Below are positions 48,244 to 57,787 of a stretch of 64,000 bases of DNA, piece by piece. How positions within the stretch are numbered: position 1 is the stretch's first letter; each line of letters opens with the position of its first letter. Source of the stretch: CAVYOD01 sp963770045 (GTDB lineage: Bacteria > Acidobacteriota > Aminicenantia > Aminicenantales > CAVYOD01); assembly GCA_963770045.1 (NCBI GenBank), contig CAVYOD010000011.1:1-64000 (forward strand), in the 5' to 3' direction. Position numbers and translations under genes: made by a program. A model generated the notes under the pieces. It ran no database searches, was not told the DNA's origin, and saw only the letters and a list, made by a program, of their open reading frames with translations.

Positions 48244-49742
48244 CAAGGAATCCGCAGCGTCACGATGGAATCCTGCGTCTCGCCGTCTGACTCCCTCCGG
48301 ATCAAGAGCATGATCGGGTCGCCGGATTTGGCTTTGCTCAAGATTCCCTTGAATTCGGCTACAGATGTCACCCGGCGGCGGTTCACTTCAAGGATGATGT
48401 CTCTTGGTTCGATCCCCTTCTGGTCCGCCTCCGTATAGCGACGGACTTCAGTGATCAGCAGTCCCTCGCGCGTCTGGAGGCCGTACCTCCTGGCCAGGTT
48501 TGGTGTGATGGCGCTGACCGACATGCCTAGATCCTTTTCCAGAGCGGTCGAAGTTTCCTTTTCTTCCTGGGGTTCGAGCTCGATGATGGTTGCGGTCAGC
48601 GTCATTTCTTTGCCGTCGCGGATGAACTTGATGTCCACTTTGGTTCCGGGATTGAGGTCGGCGATCTTGAACTTCAAGTCGTTGGGGTTCTCTACGGGCT
48701 GTCGGTTGATCTCGATGATGACGTCGTAGCGCTTGAGCCCGGCCTTCTCGGCGGGACCATCGGTCTCGACCGAATTGACCACCGCGCCCTTGCTCGAGGT
48801 CAGGTTGAGAAGCTTTTTCTCGTCCTCGGTGATGGGGATGATGGTCACTCCCAGGTAGCCGCGGACGACGCGGCCTTTTTCTTTGAGCTGCGCGACGACT
48901 TTCTTAGCGAGGTTGGAGGGAATGGCGAAACCGATCCCAATGTTCCCACCCGAGGGAGTGAGGATGTTGCTGGTGATGCCGATCACCTCACCCTTCATGT
49001 TGACCAGAGGGCCGCCCGAATTGCCCATGTTGATGGCCGCGTCGGTTTGGATGAAGTCCTGATATTCCGGGACGTTCATCCCCGTTCCCAGCTGGCGTCC
49101 CTTGGCGCTCACGATGCCTGAGGTGACGGTGTGTTCCATGCCGAAGGGGTTGCCGATAGCCAGGACCCACTCTCCGACCTTGGCCTGCGAAGAATCCCCC
49201 AGCTCAACGGAGGGCAGGTTTTTCCCCTCTATCTTGATCAAGGCCAGGTCGCTCCTGGGATCGGTCCCGACGACTTTGGCCGTGTAGGACTGATCCCCGG
49301 CGGTGACGGTGACTTTGGCCGCCTTCTCAACGATGTGGTTGTTGGTGATGATGTAGCCGTCTGAGCTGATCACGAACCCGGACCCCTGGGCCTCGGAGCG
49401 GAATTCCTGCTCCCGATCCGGCTGCCGCCCAAAAAATTTATCCCAGAAATCCTCAAAGGGCCAGTCTTGCCCGCCCATTTCGGGGGCGTTCCTTTTGATA
49501 ACCTTCTGGCTCACGATTTTCACCACCGCGGGGCCGACCTTCTCCGAAATCTTGACAAAGTCGAGGTCGGGCTTGAGTTCGGCGGCGGAGGCGAACAGGG
49601 TCGATGCAAGCCCAGAAGATGAAGTTTTGGCCTGGAGGCTGGGCTCCGGGGCTTTCTTTTCAGGAAGATAGACAAAAATATAGGTTGCCGCGAGTAGACC
49701 CAAGACAAAGGCCGTCAGGGCAATCCAGATGATCTTTTTCAT
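48243..49742 (-). CDS. degQ: HtrA/DegQ-type periplasmic serine protease
   Basis: A 499-residue envelope protease and chaperone. An N-terminal membrane/signal span (MKKIIWIALTAFVLGLLAAT) leads to the trypsin-like domain with His in IITNNHIVEKA, Asp in DPRSDLALIKIEG and Ser in INMGNSGGPLVNMKGEVIG. Two PDZ domains follow (around RGYLGVTIIPIT and later MSVSAITPNLARRYGLQ). GGAGGGAAAAA precedes ATG 49742. The frame is intact. The stop overlaps the dapF start, so the two are translationally coupled. The symbol follows the DegQ/DegP group only generally. Confidence 0.9.
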   Translation of the reverse strand: MKKIIWIALTAFVLGLLAATYIFVYLPEKKAPEPSLQAKTSSSGLASTLFASAAELKPDLDFVKISEKVGPAVVKIVSQKVIKRNAPEMGGQDWPFEDFWDKFFGRQPDREQEFRSEAQGSGFVISSDGYIITNNHIVEKAAKVTVTAGDQSYTAKVVGTDPRSDLALIKIEGKNLPSVELGDSSQAKVGEWVLAIGNPFGMEHTVTSGIVSAKGRQLGTGMNVPEYQDFIQTDAAINMGNSGGPLVNMKGEVIGITSNILTPSGGNIGIGFAIPSNLAKKVVAQLKEKGRVVRGYLGVTIIPITEDEKKLLNLTSSKGAVVNSVETDGPAEKAGLKRYDVIIEINRQPVENPNDLKFKIADLNPGTKVDIKFIRDGKEMTLTATIIELEPQEEKETSTALEKDLGMSVSAITPNLARRYGLQTREGLLITEVRRYTEADQKGIEPRDIILEVNRRRVTSVAEFKGILSKAKSGDPIMLLIRRESDGETQDSIVTLRIP

Positions 49743-49861
49743 TTTTTCCCTCCGGGAAGTGAGTTCAAAAGATAGCATACTCCTCTGGAAAATTCAACTC
49801 AGCTAACTTGACCAAAACTCTCGCCGCTCGAAAAAAGTTGCATAAACGTCCTCAGGAAGCT

Positions 49862-50520
49862 ATGATCAAATTTCGAAGCGCCATGGGCTTACACAAGGGT
49901 CTCCTCATCGTCCTGGAGGGAATTGACGGCTCGGGCAAGTCCACCCAGGCCGAGCTCCTGCTTGAATGCCTCCGACGCCTGGGTCTGGACGCCCTCTCCT
50001 TTCGAGAGCCATCCGCGGGGCATGGGGCAAGGAGATCAAGAGGAAAGCCCGACGCCCCGACTCGCTCACCCCGGAACAGGAGCTCGACCTTTTCTTGAAG
50101 GACCGGAAGGAAAACGTGCGGCGGAATCTGGAGCCGGCTTTGAAGCGAAAAAAGATTGTCATCCTTGACCGGTATTACTATTCAACGATTGCCTACCAAG
50201 GCGCCAAGGGCATCGATCGGCAGAGGATCCGAGAACTCCACGAGCCTTTCGTGATCGAGCCCGACCTGGTCTTCATCCTGGACGTAGATGCTCGAAAGGG
50301 ATTGGGCAGGATCAAGAATCGTCCGGACAAAGACCGCCTGTTCGAGCGCGAAGATTACCTGGTTGAGGTCGGGAAGATCTTCAAGAGCCTCAAAGGCAAG
50401 AACATCGTGCACGTCGACGCGAGCGCCCCGCCAGACCAGATCGCCCGCAAGATTGCGGCGCGCGTATCGCGCTGTATCAAGAAATACACAACTAAAGAAA
50501 AAAAACGTATATGCCCTTAG
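49862..50520 (+). CDS. tmk: Thymidylate kinase, frameshifted
   Basis: Phosphorylates dTMP to dTDP; about 219 residues with a P-loop kinase fold. The P-loop is IVLEGIDGSGKSTQAELLLE, the DRY motif is KKIVILDRYYYSTIAYQGAK, and the lid region is RIKNRPDKDRLFERED. The frame breaks near 50018 (after REPS, with a lost base before RGAWGKEIKRKARRP), so the second half lies in another frame. CAGGAAGCT precedes ATG 49862. It lies upstream of the PBP1A gene. Confidence 0.9.
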
Positions 50521-50599
50521 CTCTCACCCCTTCACCTCTTGCCATTTACTCCTTCCTTGGGATGATGGACGAAACTGACCATTTTCTGGTATATTCTGG

Positions 50600-53011
50600 A
50601 TGATTGAAGGCCTCTCTTCCATGAAGACGAAGATCAAGATCAAAAAATCCAGCCCACGTCAGATTCTGCGCGCGCTGCTCTTGGTTTTTATCCTCGGCGT
50701 CGTCTGCGTTCTCGGCGGCGTCCTCGGTCTGTGGATGGCCGTCCGCCAGAACCTGCCCGATGTCTCGGAGATTGAAAAGTTCGAGCCCAACATCATCACC
50801 TCAGTCTACGGCGATGACGGGACGATCGCCAAGGAATTCGCTATCGAACGCCGGGTCGAAGTGCCCTATGACCAGATTCCCCAAGTCTTGAAGGACGCGA
50901 TCATCGCCACCGAAGACCCGCGGTTTTTCCGCCACCGGGGCGTGGATTACCGGGGCATTCTCAGGGCGGTCAAGGAAAACCTCAAGCTTTGGAGAGGCGG
51001 GAGGCGGCTCCAGGGCGGGAGCACCCTCACCCAACAACTGGCCCGCTCCCTCTTCCTTTATCCCCAACAGACGGTCCGCCGGAAGCTCAAGGAGGTCTTT
51101 CTCTCCTTGCAGATTGAAAAGCGGTATCCCAAAGAGCGGATCCTCGAGATGTACTGCAACCAGTTTTATCTGGGGCACGGTGTCTACGGAGTTGAGACGG
51201 CCTCCAACCTATTTTTCGGAAAGAAAGCGGCTGAGCTGAACCTGGAAGAGGCGGCGCTCATCGCCGGAATCTTTCGTTGGCCGTCCGGCTATTCGCCTTA
51301 TCTCCATCCCGAGACGACACTCAAGCGCCGAAACCATGTCCTCAACCGGATGGTCGAAGAGGGCTTCATCAGCCGGGCCCAGGCCGACGCTGCCGAAAAA
51401 AAGCCCATGAGCGTCCTGCCCCTCCACCGCCAGGATTCTGACTTCGGCGCCTATTTCTTTGAAGAAGTCCGCAAGTACATCGAGAAGAATTATGGCAGCG
51501 AAGCCCTTTACCGGGCGGGCCTGAAGGTTTATACGACGTTCAATCCAGGCCTTCAGAAAAACGCGGAAGTCGCTCTCGTCAACGGCCTCAAGGTCATGGA
51601 CAAGAAAAGGGGCTGGCGGAAAGATAAGGTGAATCTGGTCAGCGAGGGGATCGAAAAAATAGAGGAAAGCTGGCTCCCGAGCTGGACCGTTTCCTCGGTC
51701 GAACCGGCGGGGTTTGAGGATGCGATCGTCTTGAACGTCACCAAGAACGAGGCCCAGGTCAAAGTCAAAGGCTACTCCGGGAAATTGCGGAACGGTGACA
51801 TCGATTGGACGAGGACGAAAAACCTCGAGACGCTCATCCAGAGAGGCGACATCATCCAGGTCACGATCAAGCAGATCGATGAAAGCAAGAAGGAGTTGCT
51901 CGTTTCTCTCGATCAGGAGCCGCTCGTCCAGGGAGCCTTCCTGGCCGTCGATCCTCTCACCGGTCAGATCAAGGCGATGGTCGGGGGGTATTCCTTCCAG
52001 ACGAGCAAGTTCAACCGGGCCACCCAGGCCATGAGGCAGTGCGGGTCGGCCATCAAGCCGATTCTTTATACCGCGGCTCTTGAACACAATTTCACGCCGG
52101 CGAGCATTATCGTTGACGAGCCGACGACCTTCATCGATAAGTGGACGGGGCAGCCTTGGGCCCCCAAGAATTATGACCGGCTGTACAAAGGCGCGGTGAC
52201 CGTCCGGAAGGGTATCGAAGAGTCGAGAAACGTCGTCACGGCTCGTCTCCTCGATTCCATCTCCCCCCAGGTCGGTGTCGATTATTGCCGCAAGTTCGGC
52301 CTCACCTCAAACATCTATCCCTATCTTTCGCTCTCCCTGGGCACCTTTGAAGTCACTCTTTTGGAGCTGGTCTCCGCCTACACGACGTTTCCCAACAAGG
52401 GTGTCCGGGTCAAACCTTATTTCATCACCCGGGTCGAAGACAAAGACGGGAACATTCTCGAGGAAAACAAAGTCGAGGCGGAGGAAGTCGTCTCCCCCCA
52501 AATCGCCTACATGATGACCTCACTGCTCGAAGGGGTTGTCCAGAGGGGCACGGCCTGGATGGCGGCGCCGCTGGCGGAAACCAAAGCGCTGGCCGGGAAA
52601 ACAGGAACAACCGATAAATTCACCGATGCCTGGTTCGTCGGATTCTCGCCCTCGCTCTGCGCCGGGGTCTGGGTCGGGAACGACGCGAAAATATCTCTCG
52701 GCAGCAACCAAGCCGGAGCGGTGGCCGCTCTTCCGATCTGGATGGAATTTTTCGGGAAGGTTATCGGCGAAGAAAAACAGAGAGCCAAAAAGCAGGGGAG
52801 CGATCCCGTCAGGGAAGAGTTCGAGGTTCCTCCCAATCTTTCTTTTGTTGAGATCGACCGCAAAACGGGGTTGCTGGCGACACCGATCTGCCTGTATCCC
52901 CTGCGGGAGGTATTCTTGCCCGGCACCGAACCTCTCCGCTTTTGCTCCCATGAAGACCACCTCAGGATTCTTGACTATTACTCGGTCGAGAAAGCCAAAG
53001 AAGAACACTAA
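50600..53011 (+). CDS. Bifunctional penicillin-binding protein 1A
   Basis: An inner-membrane glycosyltransferase/transpeptidase of 803 residues that polymerises and crosslinks peptidoglycan. After one membrane span (about residues 24-48) come the glycosyltransferase motifs, ATEDPRFFRHRGVDYRG, LQGGSTLTQQLARSLFL and RILEMYCNQFYLGHGVYG. The transpeptidase part has the serine in QCGSAIKPI, SRN and KTGTT. The frame is intact. The start could also be ATG 50621, which has a slightly better ribosome site. An OB-like insertion (residues 360-440) separates the domains. Confidence 0.95.
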   Translation: MIEGLSSMKTKIKIKKSSPRQILRALLLVFILGVVCVLGGVLGLWMAVRQNLPDVSEIEKFEPNIITSVYGDDGTIAKEFAIERRVEVPYDQIPQVLKDAIIATEDPRFFRHRGVDYRGILRAVKENLKLWRGGRRLQGGSTLTQQLARSLFLYPQQTVRRKLKEVFLSLQIEKRYPKERILEMYCNQFYLGHGVYGVETASNLFFGKKAAELNLEEAALIAGIFRWPSGYSPYLHPETTLKRRNHVLNRMVEEGFISRAQADAAEKKPMSVLPLHRQDSDFGAYFFEEVRKYIEKNYGSEALYRAGLKVYTTFNPGLQKNAEVALVNGLKVMDKKRGWRKDKVNLVSEGIEKIEESWLPSWTVSSVEPAGFEDAIVLNVTKNEAQVKVKGYSGKLRNGDIDWTRTKNLETLIQRGDIIQVTIKQIDESKKELLVSLDQEPLVQGAFLAVDPLTGQIKAMVGGYSFQTSKFNRATQAMRQCGSAIKPILYTAALEHNFTPASIIVDEPTTFIDKWTGQPWAPKNYDRLYKGAVTVRKGIEESRNVVTARLLDSISPQVGVDYCRKFGLTSNIYPYLSLSLGTFEVTLLELVSAYTTFPNKGVRVKPYFITRVEDKDGNILEENKVEAEEVVSPQIAYMMTSLLEGVVQRGTAWMAAPLAETKALAGKTGTTDKFTDAWFVGFSPSLCAGVWVGNDAKISLGSNQAGAVAALPIWMEFFGKVIGEEKQRAKKQGSDPVREEFEVPPNLSFVEIDRKTGLLATPICLYPLREVFLPGTEPLRFCSHEDHLRILDYYSVEKAKEEH

Positions 53012-53090
53012 AGACGTCTATCTCGTCATCTTGTCGTCTCGTCTTCCGTCAAAAGAATAGTGAGTGTGAGGAGCAAGGAGTGAGGGCTAA
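53012..53090. repeat. Degenerate tandem words after the PBP1A stop
   Basis: Directly after the stop, GTCTATCTCGTCATCTTGTCGTCTCG is split in repeats of a GTC-TCTC-like word, followed by GAGTGTGAGGAGCAAGGAGTGAGGG, a second family of GAG-words. No gene is supported between here and 53240. Related words flank element A copy 2 (18108, 18379). Confidence 0.45.
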
Positions 53091-53239
53091 GAATGCAAAT
53101 TATCCCGATCCGAACAGATGCCGGATGCCTGACGGATTTCTCGAGAGAAACCAAAAAGGGCATATTATTTCCAAGAAATTTATTGGCTGATTGAATGGCG
53201 AGATGACCCCTAATAGACCCATTTTGGAGGGGACGGAAT

Positions 53240-54990
53240 TTATTTCTTTCTTGCCGACCCCGAGGTTCTCGATCCCGAAGAGCTCGACCGGCCCGAGGAG
53301 GAGCCGCGATAGCTTCCCGAAGAAGACCCCTTGGAGCCTGAGCGAGGAGGAGATGCTGCCTGAGCTGGAAGTCCCCCGGTTAGAAGGCGACCGATAAGAC
53401 GAGCTTCCGCCCGTGATGTAGTTATAGATCCGGTTGATGAAAGACCCGGATCTCTCGCCTTCGCTAGGGGCGCCGTATTTTTTGAGGTCGATCTCCGGCG
53501 AGGCAGGGTAGCCAAAGGAGTTCCTACGGCTGAGCCCTGAGGAATCTTTTCCCAGGGAGCGGATAGGGCCTCGTTCGATGCTCGCCGATGCCGACGGCTC
53601 CTTTTTCTTTCGAATCTGCCTCTCCTTGGGAGGGTTGGTCGAGGCGGGGGGAGCGTTGCCGGAAGGCTTTTTGGGCGCTACCTTCTCCGTCCCTTTGGCC
53701 TGGCCTTTGTCTGGTCCCTTCGATTCGGCCCCTTGTCCCTCTTTCCTGAGAATATATCGTTTGTCTCCCAATGGCTCGACTCTGACACCGCCGATTTCTG
53801 GCCTCTGGGTCAGGCTGGGGTTAGAGAGGTTGATCTTGCCCAAATTCCTCAGCTCTTCCGGGTGAAGCGCAGCCTGGGCGATGTTCCTGGCCTCTGAGCT
53901 GGTCCTTTCGGATAACGGTCAGGGCCCTGGAGTTGAAAGGATAACCGTGCCCGTCCCAGCGATCATAGTAGAAATTATCTACGATGACGACGGGATAGCC
54001 CCAGTAGCTCAAAGGCGCCCAACCATAATAGTCATCATCCCACCACCAGTTCACCCAAGCCGGGCCCCAATAGGCTTGCGGAATCCAGTACCAGCCGATG
54101 CCTGTCGTCCATCCCCAGCGGCCATAATGGAACGGAGCCCAACCCCAGGGTTCGTAGGGCAGCCAGGTCCACCCGCTCAGCGGCAGCCAATCCCACCGGC
54201 CGTTATAATAAGGACGCCATCCCGCGTCCACTCCGGAAGGACTCCAAACATATCCATAAGGCCTGAGGTAGGTCCATTCGCCGTTGGAATCAAGCTCTGA
54301 TTCGAAGTCTTCGAGTTCATCCGGCAAATAACGATTCGCCACCGTCCTCGAGAACTCCGAATCCCGCGAGTCGTTGAATTCGTCAAAGGCATCCTCGGCG
54401 GTCGCCATGAATTGGGCCGGGCGGTCGGCAAATCTGCCCTGGGAAACCTGGAGATGCTGCTCACTTTTCACGAGGGTCGATCCTTCTTCCCCGGCCGCTT
54501 CGACCAGGCCCCGGAAGACCAGAATTTCTGTCTCTTCGTTTTCCCGGACGTCCAACCGGTAAAGACCCTTATCCAGGATATAAAAAGACGCGTCGGGGGA
54601 GTGGAGCTCGATGCTCTTCTCTTTTTTCAGGTAGCTTACGCCGAAATAGATATTTCCGGTCCAGACCCGAATTCGGATGACGTCATTGTCCCTCTTGGGG
54701 AGGTCCATGAAGTCGACCTTGGTGTTGTTATCCAGCCGGAGGAAATTATTATGGCCGAGATAGATTTCCGCCCGCCCATCTGTCGTGCCGACCCGGTCTC
54801 CTTCCTGGATGGGGGTGTTGATCACTGCCTCCTCATAGCCCAGGTCGGCGGCCCTCTGGAGGAAAATTTTCCCCGTAACGTAGGTCAGCCTGGCAAAAGA
54901 CTCATTTGTGTATCTTGATTCATCCGCCAAAAGCGAGGCGGTTCCTAAGACGAAGAAAAGGATTGCCACGGACCAGAATATTTTTCTCAT
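53240..54990 (-). CDS. FecR-domain protein with Trp/Tyr-rich DUF6600 repeats, frameshifted
   Basis: An exported protein of about 583 residues. A signal peptide (MRKIFWSVAILFFVLGTASLL) precedes a FecR-like domain (LTYVTGKIFLQRAADLGYEE, EIYLGHNNFLRLDNNTKVDF), then a run of aromatic repeats (GWRPYYNGRWDWLPLSG, GWTWLPYEPWGWAPFHYGRW, GWYWIPQAYWGPAW) of DUF6600 type, then a Pro/Ser/Lys-rich tail ending RSSSSGSRTSGSARKK. The frame breaks near 53862 and near 53400. It probably binds the cell wall or the outer surface; the family has no proven role. Confidence 0.78.
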
Positions 54991-55130
54991 CGCGGTCTCC
55001 TTGACATTCTTGCTTTATGCAAGAACTATGCCAAGCATTTGCCCTTTAAAATGGGCTTTCCCGCCTGATTTCTGTCCTCAAAAGGGGACGATTGGACCCG
55101 GCGAGGACAACCTCATAGGCGGCACAGTTG

Positions 55131-56160
55131 CTATATTTCCCAGTATTTTCTAACTGCCTCAAAGACTCTGGTTAGCTCCTGCTTTGTCTCCTCGGAGGCT
55201 TCCCCTTCGATGGCCGGCGTTCCGCCACTTCCGGAAAGCTGCAGGAGAACATTCCTGACCCCTTCCTTCAAACCCTGATAATCGTAACCGCCCTCCAGGG
55301 AGAGGGCGATCCGGTTTTCACATAATCCTTCGGCCAAGCTTCAGGAGCTCGGAGGTCATCGCCGCGAATCCATCGCCGCTTATGCGCATTCCCCCGAGCG
55401 TATCGCCTTGGCTGATATCGAACCCCGCTGAGACGAGGATGAATTCGGGTCTATATTGAGAGGCCAGCGGTGCGAGAATTTTCTGGAAGATAAAGAGATA
55501 ATCTTCGTCCGTTTTGCCGGCATAGAGCGGGACGTTGATAGTATAGCCCTCGCCATCGCCCGCTCCTGTTTCAGCCCAATATCCGCTCCCGGGGTACAAG
55601 GGCACCTGATGGGTCGAAAAATAAAGGACGTCGCGCCGGGAATAAAACGCATTCTGGGTGCCGTTCCCGTGGTGGACGTCCCAATCGACAATCAGGATTC
55701 TATGAAAGCCGCGCTTTTTGATCAGATATTCGGCGGCGACCGCGACATTGTTGAAAATGCAGAATCCCATGGCCCGGGATGGCTCGGCGTGATGTCCGGG
55801 CGGCCTGACCAAGGCGAAAGCGTTCTGGATTTTCCCCTTCAGGATTAGGTCAATCGCCTTGAGGAGGCCCCCCGTCGCCAGGAGCGCCGTTTCAAAAGAC
55901 AGTGGTGAGGTGGATGTATCCGGATCCAGATAGACTCTCTCCTTGCCCGCCGTTTCCTTGATCAGGCCGAAATAGGCAGGCGTGTGGACGAGCTCAATTT
56001 CTTTTTCGGTGGCGCGTCTGGGCTCGATCGCCAAATAAGGGAACGAGATTTCCTCCTGCAGCATCCGATAGAGGACCTCCAGCCGTCCGGGATTTTCCGG
56101 ATGGTAAGCGCCCATGTTGTGGTCAAGATATCGTCTATCCTTAACAATCCCTGTCCTCAT
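55131..56160 (-). CDS. Histone-deacetylase-family (AcuC-like) zinc amidohydrolase, frameshifted
   Basis: A soluble zinc-dependent deacetylase of about 343 residues. It is recognised by DHNMGAYHPENPGRLEVLYR, LVRPPGHHAEPSRAMGFCIF, LIVDWDVHHGNGTQNAFYS and the C-terminal LEGGYDYQGL. These supply the charge-relay histidines and the Asp/His/Asp zinc ligands. Bacterial members deacetylate polyamines or acetyl-CoA synthetase. The frame breaks near 55330, before LCENRIALSLEGGY. ATG 56160 (GAGGTGAT upstream) is preferred over GTG 56169. Palindromic element B copy 2 lies 16 bases upstream of the start. Confidence 0.88.
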
Positions 56161-56175
56161 TGCAATCACCTCTGA

Positions 56176-56269
56176 GGGACGTTCCCCAAGGGGACACCCT
56201 TTATTTCTGAAGAATTAATCTAATCCTTAGGTTTTTAAGCTTGAAGGGTGTCCCCTTGGGGAACGTCCC
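56176..56269. repeat. Palindromic element B, copy 2
   Basis: Perfect 26-base inverted arms (56176-56201 and 56244-56269, containing GGGACGTTCCCC and AAGGGGACACCC) enclose a 42-base A/T-rich loop. The arms are identical to those at 16025-16170; the loops are unrelated. It lies between the symporter stop (56275) and the deacetylase start (56160), both on the minus strand, so it is transcribed in between. Confidence 0.85.
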
Positions 56270-56274
56270 TGTTT

Positions 56275-57777
56275 TTACCTCCTGAGTGACCAGTGACGGG
56301 CGACTAATTGCTTTTCTTGAAAAATCTTTGCCAACTCCTCCGGCTTTGGTTTCGGCGTGAGGAAGCTGACGATGATCAAGGTTCCGAGAGAAATAGCCAG
56401 CGCGGGATAGATGATCGGAATTCCCCAGGGGTCCCCATCGGGCGCTTGGCCCGGCGGCAAAATGGCGGCCACGATCCGGAAACCGAAGCAGGCTGCGGTC
56501 CCCGAAATGATGGAAACGATTCCCGCCGCCTTCGTCGCCCTTTTCCAAGCCAGGGCGGCAATCAGAGTCGGGGTTATGGCGACGCCGTAGATCGTGTATG
56601 CAAAAAAAGCCATGTTGAGCACGGATTTTAGCTTTGTGGCCAGGAACAAGGCAACGATCCCCAGGATGACGATCAAGATCTTCTGCATGGCGACCAACGT
56701 CGCCTGGCTCGCGTTTTTGTTGATGAAGCGTTGATAGATATCGCGCATGAGGTTGGTCGAGGGCGAGAGGAGATAGTTCATGCCCGTCGAGACGACGACG
56801 GCGCAGGCGGCGCCCAGGAGAAGGATTCCGACAGGCGCCGGCACCAGGCTTCGGGCCGCCATCAGGACGACCTTGCCCCCCTCTTTGGGAATGGAGAGGT
56901 CGATCTGGCCTTTGAACTTGCTGTAAGCGAAAACGGCGATGACCACGACGACCGTCTCCACGAAGATCGTCCCGATCGTCCACAGGATGACCGCTTTTTT
57001 CGCATCCTTGGCACTCCGGGCGCTGTAGAATTTCTGGTACATGCTCTGCACACCCATCAGGAGAAGGAGTGTCGAGAGAAAGTAGCCTCCCGCCTTCAAA
57101 ATCGGGTGCGCGCCGAATGTGTTGTTGACGACCGCGAAATAGCCCGGCTCCAGCACCTTCGTCGCTTCGGAAAAGCCGCCTGCTGCAGCGTAAACAAAAG
57201 GCACCGCGAGGAGACAGGCAAGCACGATGATGATGCCGTTGGGAAGGTCGGTATAGGCGATCGCGACCATGCCGCCAAGGGCCGTGAAGAGGATGACAAA
57301 GAGGGCCGCGATCATGGTGCCGGTCGAGGCCGGGATCTTCCCGTCGGTCACGACGTTGAGAATAAAACCCCCGGCGACGAACTGATAAGAGACGATGACC
57401 GTGAATGAGATGATCAGAGCGATGGCTCCGGCCACCCTGGCCACAGGACCGTAGCGGACCTCCAGGATATCGCCGATCGTGTACTGGCCGAAGGTCTGGA
57501 TCTTGCCGGCCAGGAAGTAGATCAGGATGATGCCCACCCAGGCGCCGGCGGCCAGCCAGAGGGCTGAAAATCCGGCCTTGGAAGCGAACTCCGCTCCGGC
57601 GATGAACGTCCCCGAGCCGATCCAGGTGCAGATGAGGGTAAAGACCATGACCGAAGTCTTCAACCGCCGGCCGGCGACCATGAAATCTTCCTGGTTCTTG
57701 ATGCGCCGGGACCGGTAAAAATTGAAGCCGGTCAGGACGAGAAGATAGGCGAGAATGATGTAGAGATAAATCGACAT
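56275..57777 (-). CDS. Na+/solute symporter (SSS family)
   Basis: A 500-residue inner-membrane transporter with about 13 helices, intact. Its start (LYIILAYLLVLTGFNFYRSR, FMVAGRRLKTSVMVFTLICT, WIGSGTFIAGAEFA) is a different SSS branch from the symporter at 14283; helix 8 has STGMNYLLSPSTNLMRDIYQ, with the conserved Na+-site serines. The substrate cannot be told; pantothenate, proline and carboxylate carriers share the style. It lies downstream of the radical SAM gene on the same strand (10-base gap) and may share a transcript. Confidence 0.88.
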   Translation of the reverse strand: MSIYLYIILAYLLVLTGFNFYRSRRIKNQEDFMVAGRRLKTSVMVFTLICTWIGSGTFIAGAEFASKAGFSALWLAAGAWVGIILIYFLAGKIQTFGQYTIGDILEVRYGPVARVAGAIALIISFTVIVSYQFVAGGFILNVVTDGKIPASTGTMIAALFVILFTALGGMVAIAYTDLPNGIIIVLACLLAVPFVYAAAGGFSEATKVLEPGYFAVVNNTFGAHPILKAGGYFLSTLLLLMGVQSMYQKFYSARSAKDAKKAVILWTIGTIFVETVVVVIAVFAYSKFKGQIDLSIPKEGGKVVLMAARSLVPAPVGILLLGAACAVVVSTGMNYLLSPSTNLMRDIYQRFINKNASQATLVAMQKILIVILGIVALFLATKLKSVLNMAFFAYTIYGVAITPTLIAALAWKRATKAAGIVSIISGTAACFGFRIVAAILPPGQAPDGDPWGIPIIYPALAISLGTLIIVSFLTPKPKPEELAKIFQEKQLVARHWSLRR

Positions 57778-57787
57778 CGAACCCTCC

